Source: Giardia muris (Eukaryota; Fornicata; Diplomonadida; Hexamitidae). From it: a stretch of DNA of 64,000 nucleotides. A model generated the notes under the pieces. That model was not told the DNA's origin. It saw only the letters and a list, made by a program, of their open reading frames with translations, and searched no databases. The stretch lies in contig CM016925.1 in NCBI GenBank assembly GCA_006247105.1, forward strand, positions 1,736,001 through 1,800,000, written 5' to 3'. Positions 52,301 to 59,373 of this stretch are shown in pieces. Position 1 is the first letter of the stretch. Each line of letters begins with the position of its first letter. Position numbers and translations under genes: made by a program.

Positions 52301-53494
52301 CACACACATAAGGTGAATAGACATTCTGCGACGTGACGCAGATTCGACCAGTTGACCCTTGAGCGTTGTAGAGTCACCCGCAGATGGCATCTGGTAGAAG
52401 TATAAGTGGAAGACGGCTAATGGAGAAGTGGCAGTGTCTGAAAACGCATAGTTTTGCTGAGGTGGAACATGAGCCTTCGGACAAGAGTCGATAAAGACAT
52501 AGCTTCCGAGATGGCCATATTCCGAGCCAATTGCTAAGAATTCTAAGTCACCAAGGGCACCAACGTCCACGTCAATCCCGGGTCTACTAAGTACGGCACC
52601 AAAGCCTTTGACCTCACGGAACCGGACGAAGAAGGGTCCGGAGACCGGAGACGTGACAACCGGGAAGCTGGAGGAGTCTGAGACGCCTTGGGACTGTTGA
52701 GCATTCGAATAACCAAAGGTACTTGAGATACCCACTGGGTGTTGAAGAAGTAGTGTATTAGGGCTTTGAAAGCCGAAGCCAGGAGCATTAAGAGACCATT
52801 CGCCATATGAGAGTGTATTGCTTCCTATCGTGTGGAAGGACACGCTAATATCGGAGAAGGGTCGAAGAAAGGAGTCGAAGATGCTGTTATGAGGGTCCAA
52901 CCCTTCGCTTTCCTCCTTGCTAAGAAGACGGACCGAGGCATTATAGATGGAAGCGAAATAGGTGGAAGGTTGAAAGTTACAAATGAAACCACCTCCAACC
53001 ATGAACCCATTGATACGAAGGGTGAGGTACCAGTTGTTCCCTTGGGACTCGGCAACAAGAGTCACCACGTCTCCGACGTCATAACGGTATGAGGGTTCTC
53101 GACGCCAACCACTGCCTAACCATAGCAGGCCCCTGAAGTCGAACTTGTATGTCGTGGCTGCATGCTCCAATAAACCCCTGTCGAAGCTATTCTGTCCCTG
53201 ACCATCTGAAAAGGGATACGAAGTTATACCGACAACGATCCCATACCCGGACGAGGGATACGGGTGAGTATTAACCTTAATGGAGAAGGGGCGCTCACAG
53301 CCATCCTGGACGAGGTATATGGATCTGTTCAAGGGTCCACAGATCGGGTCTGTGCTTACAAAGGTGCACTGGGAGTAGGTTCGTTCTTCCGAAGTCGTCG
53401 TGGCCCAGTACAATCGGGGGGCGGACGGATCTACGGTCACCGAGGGAACGATGAGGCTAGAGGTGCAGCGCTCCAGTAGAGGTGCCGTTGACAT
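49346..53494 (-). CDS. Large protein with SPRY-like N-terminal domain, 1382 aa
   Basis: The first ATG in the frame gives MSTAPLLERCTSSLIVPSVT; it follows TTTTAAAACTGAAG. Residues about 35-220 look like a SPRY/B30.2 beta-sandwich: strands around YLVQDGCERPFSIKV, GIVVGITSYPF, the WLGSGWR turn and the inner strand VGDVVTLVAES..NWYLTLRINGFMVGGGF match the usual SPRY hallmarks. The remaining about 1150 residues are mixed alpha/beta with no motif I can name; there is no RING, HECT or kinase. Unusually for this window the 191 nt upstream are non-coding. A recognition or scaffold role by analogy with SPRY proteins is inference. Confidence 0.75.
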   Translation of the reverse strand: MSTAPLLERCTSSLIVPSVTVDPSAPRLYWATTTSEERTYSQCTFVSTDPICGPLNRSIYLVQDGCERPFSIKVNTHPYPSSGYGIVVGITSYPFSDGQGQNSFDRGLLEHAATTYKFDFRGLLWLGSGWRREPSYRYDVGDVVTLVAESQGNNWYLTLRINGFMVGGGFICNFQPSTYFASIYNASVRLLSKEESEGLDPHNSIFDSFLRPFSDISVSFHTIGSNTLSYGEWSLNAPGFGFQSPNTLLLQHPVGISSTFGYSNAQQSQGVSDSSSFPVVTSPVSGPFFVRFREVKGFGAVLSRPGIDVDVGALGDLEFLAIGSEYGHLGSYVFIDSCPKAHVPPQQNYAFSDTATSPLAVFHLYFYQMPSAGDSTTLKGQLVESASRRRMSIHLMCVHKKLAELVPPHILMSLLLPIRDDLDGMIVTLDTLGLYSFTVTEHSVVFVNGLNNLHVELPCIVPNERMLGMIQTVLDPVQTVAVRRCFKSLLAVEATSPADGQGWTGSTTLLNDPTATLLPATTSSSTTLTSSITTDDFVLCFDLTNVYGCILDTRDEASCNILNEITSQSKSSRYIPFGIEQFKPTVEQERARKHPDETFRLARNGTCCFGFVDLDQRSLSIDSDGFAVTTVFNSQSHTEDNYLLKFQLPNSTHFQPVVLQTTRVLQRANIALERYSDTEKAHSPPSFKSDEIAEEVISSLMDLKATLDRTSPDLFRIFLDREMDRPQTPVSVAVLNYVFGVLSEDRNPIAKALHNLTEYGFPFWLFLAAIKSLRNEPISVSGDVIYVMAQKLSQYKLSAPGTIFNVMTDNGLVTSFIYDGELHFLFEFDCPRPLLPNYLTVTTPKYNSNQLCIFVNPFEEASEEDSAYLSVTTSLNLPGKYMNPHFDLNDIYNNTANRTSHWESYSFVGQNGAYNPEVMNLYLALASYAFDTTQDGTPTDFADKNIIWGAAQKQYSISSVRTTFEEAQYVHLTNSQYRQNTVTFVGVHKSVDVEDCLSSIREDAPMQQGTGSGRENIINTIYGSYVEQSYEGLYLARKEPLKDIHSRFSDIFLTYRFCFSDVIAHLEPLATELFGDLKTNELVWVLAFVYLGHCIDYSQIFNPKAYTTHPYVFPETTQLRQLFQGCPEAERHCTLDEYRSFHNFSKIFYSYANRFFEMRYLASFKEHATHIMSVIKSPGLITVPTCDPPPSLDVLFDRFAIQDPSRQMMDLSLDACIRIAKISRRELPPRGFRAIVPDPKPSVFEKDGCIIDSSHCLIDASKVDMCVVLSEMFPTKPIRSHCLKVVILFSGYQGRLMLDRFSSTFSYSRFLEKSSDRKRYLDLDGTKRITLTLDYRQMFLFVTLRHCGERVSTDLRIRWRLNWPVRFVLILNKAKAEIVLRE

Positions 53495-53685
53495 CTTCAG
53501 TTTTAAAAAGAAGCCGTTTATCTGGCACGTACTAGCGTTCAGCCCCTTGAGGGTGGTATAACATGCGCGACGACGATGGGGTCCACAGGTTCGGACAATA
53601 AATTGGGTGGGTCCTTGATAGGCATAGCATACGGGGGGAGAAAAATATGGACCCAGGGTATTGGAGCGGATGGAAGGAGCGTCTA

Positions 53686-54159
53686 TCAATCACTCTTCTT
53701 CTGTAACCGTATGGCATCGTCCACCTTCTGGTTGAGCTCTAAGAATAGTCGTAAGACTTCCGAATGAAGACATGAAACTTGAGCCTTCACATACTCAAGT
53801 CCCTGATGTAGTCTTTGTACTGTTGCACCATCCTCATCAAGATAAGGGACGGTTTGCACTCCTAAATCTCTAACACCAACTAATGCCGATCTTGGCTCTT
53901 CAACTGGAGAATCAACAATGACGACGGACCTCCGAGGAACCATCTCCTGTCTTGAGTCCCGTTGCTCTATTGATTGGTTTTGAGTTGGTACTGATATTGG
54001 AATTGGAGCCGATGTTGGGATCGATGTCGCGGTCGAAGGCAGTGCTGGCGTAGATGTTGATGGTGCCGACTCTACGCTTGTAGATACCGGCTCACGTTGA
54101 GGAGCGATGGAAGGAGGTGTATATCGAGCCAGAAGAGCCTTAAGTTGTGCAGGATCCAT
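53686..54159 (-). CDS. Small disordered/coiled-coil protein, 157 aa
   Basis: The short N-terminal helix MDPAQLKALLARYTPPS is followed by a Ser/Thr/Pro-rich low-complexity region (about 20-65). A short motif VRDLGVQTVPYLDEDG lies before a C-terminal coiled coil (about 110-155). The GVQT sequence resembles dynein light chain LC8-binding motifs, which would suit a dimeric coiled-coil protein, but this is only a pattern. The ATG follows an A-run (TCAAAAAATGG), 12 nt after the stop of the ARL2 gene on the same strand. Function unknown. Confidence 0.7.
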   Translation of the reverse strand: MDPAQLKALLARYTPPSIAPQREPVSTSVESAPSTSTPALPSTATSIPTSAPIPISVPTQNQSIEQRDSRQEMVPRRSVVIVDSPVEEPRSALVGVRDLGVQTVPYLDEDGATVQRLHQGLEYVKAQVSCLHSEVLRLFLELNQKVDDAIRLQKKSD

Positions 54160-54171
54160 TTTTTGAGGCCG

Positions 54172-54771
54172 TTATTTCCATGCAGCTGTCTCCAAATCAT
54201 CATCATCGATTCGCGCAGCTAACGTTTGAGCCTCAAGCTGTTCGACAAGCCATGTGAAGGCCTCGTCGATCCCAGTCCTTTGTATGGCGGAGCAGCTGAA
54301 AATACGCCAGAGACGGTTCTTGCAAAGAGAGGGCAAAGTAAGAAGCGACTGAATCTCTTCTGGTGTCAAGGCTGAAGGGACGTCCTGTTTGTTGCATAGG
54401 AGCAAGACGGGACACCCCTGTAGCTTCTCGGCATGTAGAATCTCTTTCAGAGCCGTATGACATATATTCACTCGGCGACGATCAGTTGAATCAATGACCC
54501 AGATAAGGGCGTCTGTCGCCGAGAAGTAGTTCCTCCAGTACGTCCGAATCGTTTGCTGTCCACCCACGTCCCAAAGCGCCACGGAAATGTCCTTACCAGG
54601 TGGTTTCCAAGTATCTATGTTGAACCCAAGAGTTGGGGCGATCTCCGTCAAAGAACGCTCCAGAAGAGAGCCGACGATGGTGGTCTTCCCCGAACAATCC
54701 AGGCCGACGATTAGAACGCGTACCTCGTTCTCTGATGAACGAATGCCTCTTAGGATCGACAAAAAACCCAT
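54172..54771 (-). CDS. ARL2: ARL2-type small GTPase
   Basis: The 199-aa protein opens MGFLSILRGIRSSENEVRVL, close to the ARL2 N-terminal amphipathic helix. It carries G1 GLDCSGKTT (23-31), the PTLGFN switch 1, WDVGGQ (67-72), SYWRNYF-like TYWRNYF, and G4 NKQD (126-129). ARL2 regulates tubulin folding through cofactor D and releases lipidated ciliary cargo with its effectors. The G1 loop has CS where most ARLs have NA; the catalytic Gln72 and nucleotide-binding residues are intact. The C-terminus is extended by about 15 acidic residues. Its nearest relatives are ARL2/ARL3; the N-terminus and NKQD context favour ARL2. Confidence 0.9.
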   Translation of the reverse strand: MGFLSILRGIRSSENEVRVLIVGLDCSGKTTIVGSLLERSLTEIAPTLGFNIDTWKPPGKDISVALWDVGGQQTIRTYWRNYFSATDALIWVIDSTDRRRVNICHTALKEILHAEKLQGCPVLLLCNKQDVPSALTPEEIQSLLTLPSLCKNRLWRIFSCSAIQRTGIDEAFTWLVEQLEAQTLAARIDDDDLETAAWK

Positions 54772-54784
54772 TTTATAGTCTCCG
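54772..54784. promoter_or_regulatory. 13-nt bidirectional start region
   Basis: The gap between the ARL2 ATG and the kinase ATG is TTTATAGTCTCCG. The T-rich side abuts the minus-strand start. Confidence 0.5.
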
Positions 54785-56206
54785 ATGCCCAGATACGTCT
54801 ACACGGACGCCAAGCAGCTATCCAGCGGGGCTTTCAGCTCGGTCTTCTGCGGGGTCCAGCGCACCGAGGCTGGCGAGCCGGTTCGGATGGTTGCCCTGAA
54901 ACGTATGAACCGGATTGGAGAGAATGATCGAAAGATCCTGACAAATGATCCCCAGCGTGAGCGTTTGATTCTTGCTTCGCTAACGCATGAGAACGTCGTC
55001 GAGGTCCTTGACTTTTTCGAAGAGCGACCATATGGCCATTCACGGAAACCTTCAAGGATGATCGCCGACAGTGATAGTGACGAATTTACATATAGCGAGG
55101 CGCCTGGGGGCGAGGAGGATGAGGATGAGGACGATCCGGCACGGCACGATAAGTTACAACAACTTCTTGGTGTAACTCCTGTAGCCACTGAAGCACGTCC
55201 AGCACTAGACATCAAAGCCTCTTCTAATGAGCTGATAAGTCCAGTGTCGGACTCGTCATACGAGAGTACTTCTGATAAAGAAGCTGAAGCACATATTCCT
55301 CCACGAGGAACTGCCAGTACACTTCCGGATGGACCTGAGGGGGAGCTGGATGTCGACAATTTAAGCCTAAGTAGATACTCGGAAGGTGCGTCTGCTAGGC
55401 CAACATCAAGGAGCTCTGCAGCGACGTCTCGCGTCGTTAGTCGTGGGATGCGTATTTATTACTTAGTGATGCCATATCTACCATATAGTCTACATGACAT
55501 TCTCTATCCCTCCCATGTTAGGGTGCATCTTCCACCACAGCTCCCATTGCCCATCATCAAGAATATTTGCCTGCAAATGGCACGAGCCGTTCATTATGTA
55601 CATGAGCGAGGCGTCATTCATCGGGACTTGAAGCTCCCGAACTTCCTCCTAGGCTCAAACGGAACAGTTAAGCTTTGCGACTTTGGTCAAGCATGCCATA
55701 TTGATGAAGCGAAGCACCCGAACACGGGGACCCGGAATTATCGCGCGCTCGAGCTTTGCCTTGGGCGCACGGATTACGGCTTCGCCGTCGATATTTACTC
55801 CCTCGGGCTTCTCTACTTTGAACTCGTATGTCTGGAACCGTTGTTTAACTGTACCAACGACATTGAACTTGTTCAGCAATGTAACACCATTCTCGGGCCC
55901 ATTACTGGCTTCGAGGCCGTCTATACTGCACCCGACTTCGATAAGCTCATCTTTCAGACGGATCATGAGTTCCAATCGGGCTTGAAGCACATACTAGGGC
56001 AACATGTGTCTCCTTACGAGCATGGGTTCATCGACTTGCTTTGTAGGATGTTACACCCTGACATGCATCAGCGTGCCACCGCGGCAGAGGTTCTTACTCA
56101 TCCTTGGTTCTCGTCCGGGATCTGTTCCACTGAGCTCCTCATTAAGTATGCTAACACCCTCGATACTCCGCAGCTTCCGAAGAAGATTCTGAGCATTTGT
56201 GACTAG
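54785..56206 (+). CDS. CMGC-group protein kinase (CDK-like) with large insert
   Basis: The 473-aa kinase has a glycine-loop-like LSSGAFSSVFCG and the catalytic Lys39 (VALKRM). The catalytic loop is HRDLKLPNFLL (about 278-288), followed by DFG (about 299) and GTRNYRALELCLGRTDYGFA then VDIYSLGLLYFEL. The last pattern is CMGC-like, but the usual APE is ALE (the Pro is missing). An insertion of about 140 acidic, Ser-rich residues separates the N-lobe strand VVEVLDFFE from MRIYYLVMPYLPYSLHDIL. CDK20/CCRK-like or other ciliary CMGC kinases are possible, but the cyclin-binding helix is not convincingly PSTAIRE. All catalytic residues are present, so it is predicted active. Confidence 0.88.
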   Translation: MPRYVYTDAKQLSSGAFSSVFCGVQRTEAGEPVRMVALKRMNRIGENDRKILTNDPQRERLILASLTHENVVEVLDFFEERPYGHSRKPSRMIADSDSDEFTYSEAPGGEEDEDEDDPARHDKLQQLLGVTPVATEARPALDIKASSNELISPVSDSSYESTSDKEAEAHIPPRGTASTLPDGPEGELDVDNLSLSRYSEGASARPTSRSSAATSRVVSRGMRIYYLVMPYLPYSLHDILYPSHVRVHLPPQLPLPIIKNICLQMARAVHYVHERGVIHRDLKLPNFLLGSNGTVKLCDFGQACHIDEAKHPNTGTRNYRALELCLGRTDYGFAVDIYSLGLLYFELVCLEPLFNCTNDIELVQQCNTILGPITGFEAVYTAPDFDKLIFQTDHEFQSGLKHILGQHVSPYEHGFIDLLCRMLHPDMHQRATAAEVLTHPWFSSGICSTELLIKYANTLDTPQLPKKILSICD

Positions 56207-56379
56207 CCTGTATTCGTGTCTCATCGGCTCTTGATTCTACTCATGTGTAGCATCTCATACTCGGTTCGAGCGTCTCTTTAGGCGGGTTCTCAGATCCTGT
56301 ACGCCGAGAAAGAAGGATAACGTCTGAACATACAGATGGGTGTAGTTCTGGAATGATAGTTACTCTCGAAAAAAAGAAA
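56207..56379. other. 173-nt intergenic region, no feature seen
   Basis: Between the kinase stop and the ankyrin start. It ends in an A-rich block (GAAAAAAAGAAA) directly before ATG, the usual start context. Nothing else is identified. Confidence 0.4.
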
Positions 56380-56808
56380 ATGGTGGAGACGGACCTGATG
56401 CGTGCCGCCCGCGCTGGGGATTGCCACGAGATATCCAGATTCCTTAATGAGGCCGGTCAGCAGGATGTGGCCGGAAAGACGGCGCTTATGCATGCCGCCG
56501 AGTATGGCCATCTGGAATGCGTTAACGTGCTCAAGAATACAGTCGAGCACCAGATGCACGACAGCCGCGGGTGGACGGCGCTCATGTACGCCTGCGCGAA
56601 CTCGCATCCCGACTGTGCGGCGGCGCTCGTCGGGGAGCGTCGAACCGTGAACTCTAAGACCGCTTCTACAAGGATCAGGAATGCCGACTATGAGGCGGAG
56701 CTCGCAGTCAGGGATGTTTACGAGGCGGAGCTTCGAAAGGAATTGGAGATGCAGAGCGCGCGGTTGCTGAATCTTCAGAAGGTCTATGATCAAATGGCCA
56801 TCAGCTAA
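56380..56808 (+). CDS. Small ankyrin-repeat protein, 21.1-like, 142 aa
   Basis: I use the second in-frame ATG (MVETDLMRAARAGDCHEISR) because it directly follows an A-rich run; an ATG nine codons upstream (56353) is the alternative. Three ankyrin repeats are visible: TDLMRAARAGDCHEISRFLN, GKTALMHAAEYGHLECVNVL and GWTALMYACANSHPDCAAAL. A short coiled coil (about 105-140) follows. The EAGQQD turn and GWTALM helix are the Giardia protein-21.1 style. It is very short for that family, which suggests a minimal adaptor. It is followed by a 107-nt gap before DRG1. Confidence 0.88.
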   Translation: MVETDLMRAARAGDCHEISRFLNEAGQQDVAGKTALMHAAEYGHLECVNVLKNTVEHQMHDSRGWTALMYACANSHPDCAAALVGERRTVNSKTASTRIRNADYEAELAVRDVYEAELRKELEMQSARLLNLQKVYDQMAIS

Positions 56809-56915
56809 CTTACCACTATTCCAAAGAATGTGAATGGATATGGTGTACTTGAAGGGAGGGTTGGTTTCGTTCTAACGCCTGAAAGTTATGGGGCTTCGGC
56901 TTGAAAAGTAATACA

Positions 56916-58037
56916 ATGTCAATTGCTGACAAGATCGCCGAGATAGAGGCGGAGATCGCCCGCACCCAGAAGAACAAGGCGACGGAGTTCCACATCGGCC
57001 GTCTGAAGGCCCGCTTGGCCCAATTACGTCGAGACTTGATTGGAACCGTCTCGAAAAAGGGTGGCTCCGGAGGCATCGGATTCGACGTTTCTAAGACCGG
57101 TCATGCTCGAGTTGGACTTGTCGGCTTCCCTTCTGTTGGGAAGAGTACTCTCTTGACGAAACTGACGTCAGCGAAGTCCGAGATTGCAGAGTACGAGTTC
57201 ACTACTCTTACGGCGATACCTGGGACGTTCATTCATAACAACACGAAGATTCAGCTCGTTGATCTTCCAGGGATCATTGAGGGTGCGGCCGATGGACGAG
57301 GAAAGGGTCGTCAAGTCATTGCGACAGCTCGTACATCCGACCTTCTTCTTATTGTTCTTGATGCGACGAAGTCAATCACCATGAAGCGGAAGATCGAGCG
57401 GGAACTCGAAGGTTTTGGGATCCGGCTTAATAAGAAGCCACCCCTCATTCAGATTGAGAAGAAGGAAAGAGGCGGTATTACTTTTTCAATCTCCACGCCA
57501 GGGGATGCCGGATTGAAGAATGTTTCTGAGGCGTTGATAACCTCGATTCTGACGGAATACAAAATCCATAACGCTGACGTCTCGATCCAAGACGAGAACG
57601 TGACCATTGATGACCTTATCGATGTCATTGAAGGGAATCGTGTTTACATGCCCACCCTGTACGTCGTGAACAAGATCGACAGCATTACCATTGAGGAGCT
57701 GGAGCTTTTCGACGATATGCCCAACTGGATCCCAATCTCAAGCGAGCATGAGTGGAACCTTGACGACCTCCTCGATAGGATCTGGGAGAAGCTGGGGATC
57801 ATCCGCATATATACGAAGCCTCGCTCCGGAAAGGTTGACTTCGAGGAACCAGTGATCATCCGCATACGAAAGGAGGAGCCGACTGTCGAGACTTTTTGTC
57901 GACATATTCATAAGGAGATGGCCGAACGCCTCAAGTATGCTGTGGTCTATGGGACCAGTGCCAAGCATATTGGACAACAAGTGGGACGAAACCACATTCT
58001 TCATGACGAAGATGTCGTGACTCTAGTTACATCTTAA
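56916..58037 (+). CDS. DRG1: Developmentally regulated GTP-binding protein DRG1
   Basis: The 373-aa Obg-related GTPase begins MSIADKIAEIEAEIARTQKN, then KATEFHIGRLKARLAQLRRD, the DRG1 helical hairpin. G motifs are GFPSVGKST (G1), the YEFTTLT switch, DLPGIIEGAADGRGKGRQ (G3) and NKID (G4). The TGS domain near the C-terminus contains VRIYTKPKG-like IRIYTKPRSGKVDFEEPVII, and the end is HEDEDVV-like HDEDVVTLVTS. DRG1 associates with translating ribosomes and microtubules and is stabilised by DFRP1. Length and order match orthologues (about 365). The start is ATACAATG, not the A-run type. Confidence 0.95.
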   Translation: MSIADKIAEIEAEIARTQKNKATEFHIGRLKARLAQLRRDLIGTVSKKGGSGGIGFDVSKTGHARVGLVGFPSVGKSTLLTKLTSAKSEIAEYEFTTLTAIPGTFIHNNTKIQLVDLPGIIEGAADGRGKGRQVIATARTSDLLLIVLDATKSITMKRKIERELEGFGIRLNKKPPLIQIEKKERGGITFSISTPGDAGLKNVSEALITSILTEYKIHNADVSIQDENVTIDDLIDVIEGNRVYMPTLYVVNKIDSITIEELELFDDMPNWIPISSEHEWNLDDLLDRIWEKLGIIRIYTKPRSGKVDFEEPVIIRIRKEEPTVETFCRHIHKEMAERLKYAVVYGTSAKHIGQQVGRNHILHDEDVVTLVTS

Positions 58038-58067
58038 TGATTATATGTGCTAAATGGGTGGGTCCCG

Positions 58068-59357
58068 TTACTCCTCGACGTTGCAGGTGCAGCGGCCCCA
58101 GTTCCCTCGCCTATAATAAACGTCGTTGTTATAGAACATCAGGAGGGTCGAACCGATGAAGAACGGGAAGACATAGGAGGGACGGCCTAATGGCGGGATG
58201 TCTTCGAGCCCAAGGATTTTGAGCCAGACGATAGGCCAAGTTACATGCTGGAAGAATAAGTAGAAGAAGATGCTAGTGAGATGACCTAGAATGACAGTCA
58301 CAACGATGTATCCAAAGACACCACATTTGCTATGAGTGTAGCTACACGTGAGCCCATCACAACGACGACACATGGCATTCCAGAGTGCTGGGGATAATCG
58401 GAATCCGACGACTTGAAAACCAAGCCAGGTCATGGTGATCAAGTTCCAAATCTCACCAGGGCGTGCGTAGACATCGCTATCAGGGTACATCAGTGTTACA
58501 ACCCCGAACATGGAGAACCATTGGATGATTCCATAAAGCAAGAGGGCTGGGAAGACATAACTAAAGCGTTGACAGTAGTCCATATTGTTCAGGATTTCAG
58601 AGACTAGGAACCGATTGATCGAGAGGAAGGAGAGCGTAGACATGGAGAATGTTTGGAAGGTACTCCCAATGAGTTGATACCCCTCAAACCCCGTATACCT
58701 GTTGTTCGGGTCTGGGGACTGGAACCAATCTCTATGAAAAACGCGATCCACGAAGTTGAGCCAGACGAGGAGACAGACGGCATGCATGACGATGGTATAG
58801 CGCCATCCCGCATAAGGGAGTTGCTTCGAACCGAACCCAGCATAGCATAATGTGAAGATAATGAAGGTGAGCTGCTCGTGCAAGATGATGGAGAAGACCA
58901 AATTACTATGGTGCTCATCCGGTGTGGCACGGAAGAAGAACTTGAAGGAATGGTACTCCATCAGATAGGCGGGGATGGTTAAGAGGACCACGATCGTAAG
59001 GTATATCATGTTGAAGATGGGGACCGGGACGTTGAGGGAACGAAGGAAGTCGATGACTGGAGGGTCACAAAGGGTGTAAAATAGGGTGAGTCCAACGAAG
59101 CCGTAGTGCGCCGAATAGCCTCCGATGAAGTCCTCGTACGTCTTTTTGTTCAACCCAGATAGAAGAAAGAACAATAACAAGAAAATCCAGCTACCAAAGC
59201 AGATCAGTACGAAATCGAGGCAATACCACATGAAACCAAGTCCAAACCGTCTCCAAAAGGGCATGGAGTTGTATGGATGCGTGACGTATGAGGGAGTCAC
59301 AACTACAGGCATCAGAGCCGTCCGATCAGGACGGTCTAACATCACAGATTCTTGCAT
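58068..59357 (-). CDS. Polytopic membrane protein, 429 aa, family unknown
   Basis: Eight to nine hydrophobic segments are visible, beginning at about residue 35 (FGLGFMWYCLDFVLICFGSW then IFLLLFFLLSG), with later ones at IYLTIVVLLTIPAYLM, LVFSIILHEQLTFIIFTLC, VMHAVCLLVWLNFV, VFPALLLYGIIQWFSMFGVV and YIVVTVILGHLTSIFFYLFF. Loops carry polar motifs (RATPDEHHSNL, YTGFEGYQLIGSTFQT) and cysteine-rich patches CRRCDGLTCSYTHSKCG and CTCNVEE. The N-terminal about 30 residues are cytosolic-like without a signal peptide. I do not recognise the family; a transporter, channel or ER enzyme is possible. The start follows an A/T-rich region (AAATAAATGC). Confidence 0.8.
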   Translation of the reverse strand: MQESVMLDRPDRTALMPVVVTPSYVTHPYNSMPFWRRFGLGFMWYCLDFVLICFGSWIFLLLFFLLSGLNKKTYEDFIGGYSAHYGFVGLTLFYTLCDPPVIDFLRSLNVPVPIFNMIYLTIVVLLTIPAYLMEYHSFKFFFRATPDEHHSNLVFSIILHEQLTFIIFTLCYAGFGSKQLPYAGWRYTIVMHAVCLLVWLNFVDRVFHRDWFQSPDPNNRYTGFEGYQLIGSTFQTFSMSTLSFLSINRFLVSEILNNMDYCQRFSYVFPALLLYGIIQWFSMFGVVTLMYPDSDVYARPGEIWNLITMTWLGFQVVGFRLSPALWNAMCRRCDGLTCSYTHSKCGVFGYIVVTVILGHLTSIFFYLFFQHVTWPIVWLKILGLEDIPPLGRPSYVFPFFIGSTLLMFYNNDVYYRRGNWGRCTCNVEE

Positions 59358-59373
59358 TTATTTATGGTCGACC

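Noticed and set aside
53495..53689. Extended N-terminus of the SPRY-like protein
   Set aside because: The extension has no ATG, only a TTG next to the neighbouring stop; the first ATG at 53494 is preferred.
54799..55359. 186-aa minus-strand frame inside the kinase gene
   Set aside because: A Ser-rich shadow of the kinase's acidic insert, with no independent start context.
56140..56170. CTAACAC motif near the end of the kinase gene as an intron acceptor
   Set aside because: It encodes conserved in-frame sequence (YANTLDT) and no GTATGT donor lies at a suitable distance.
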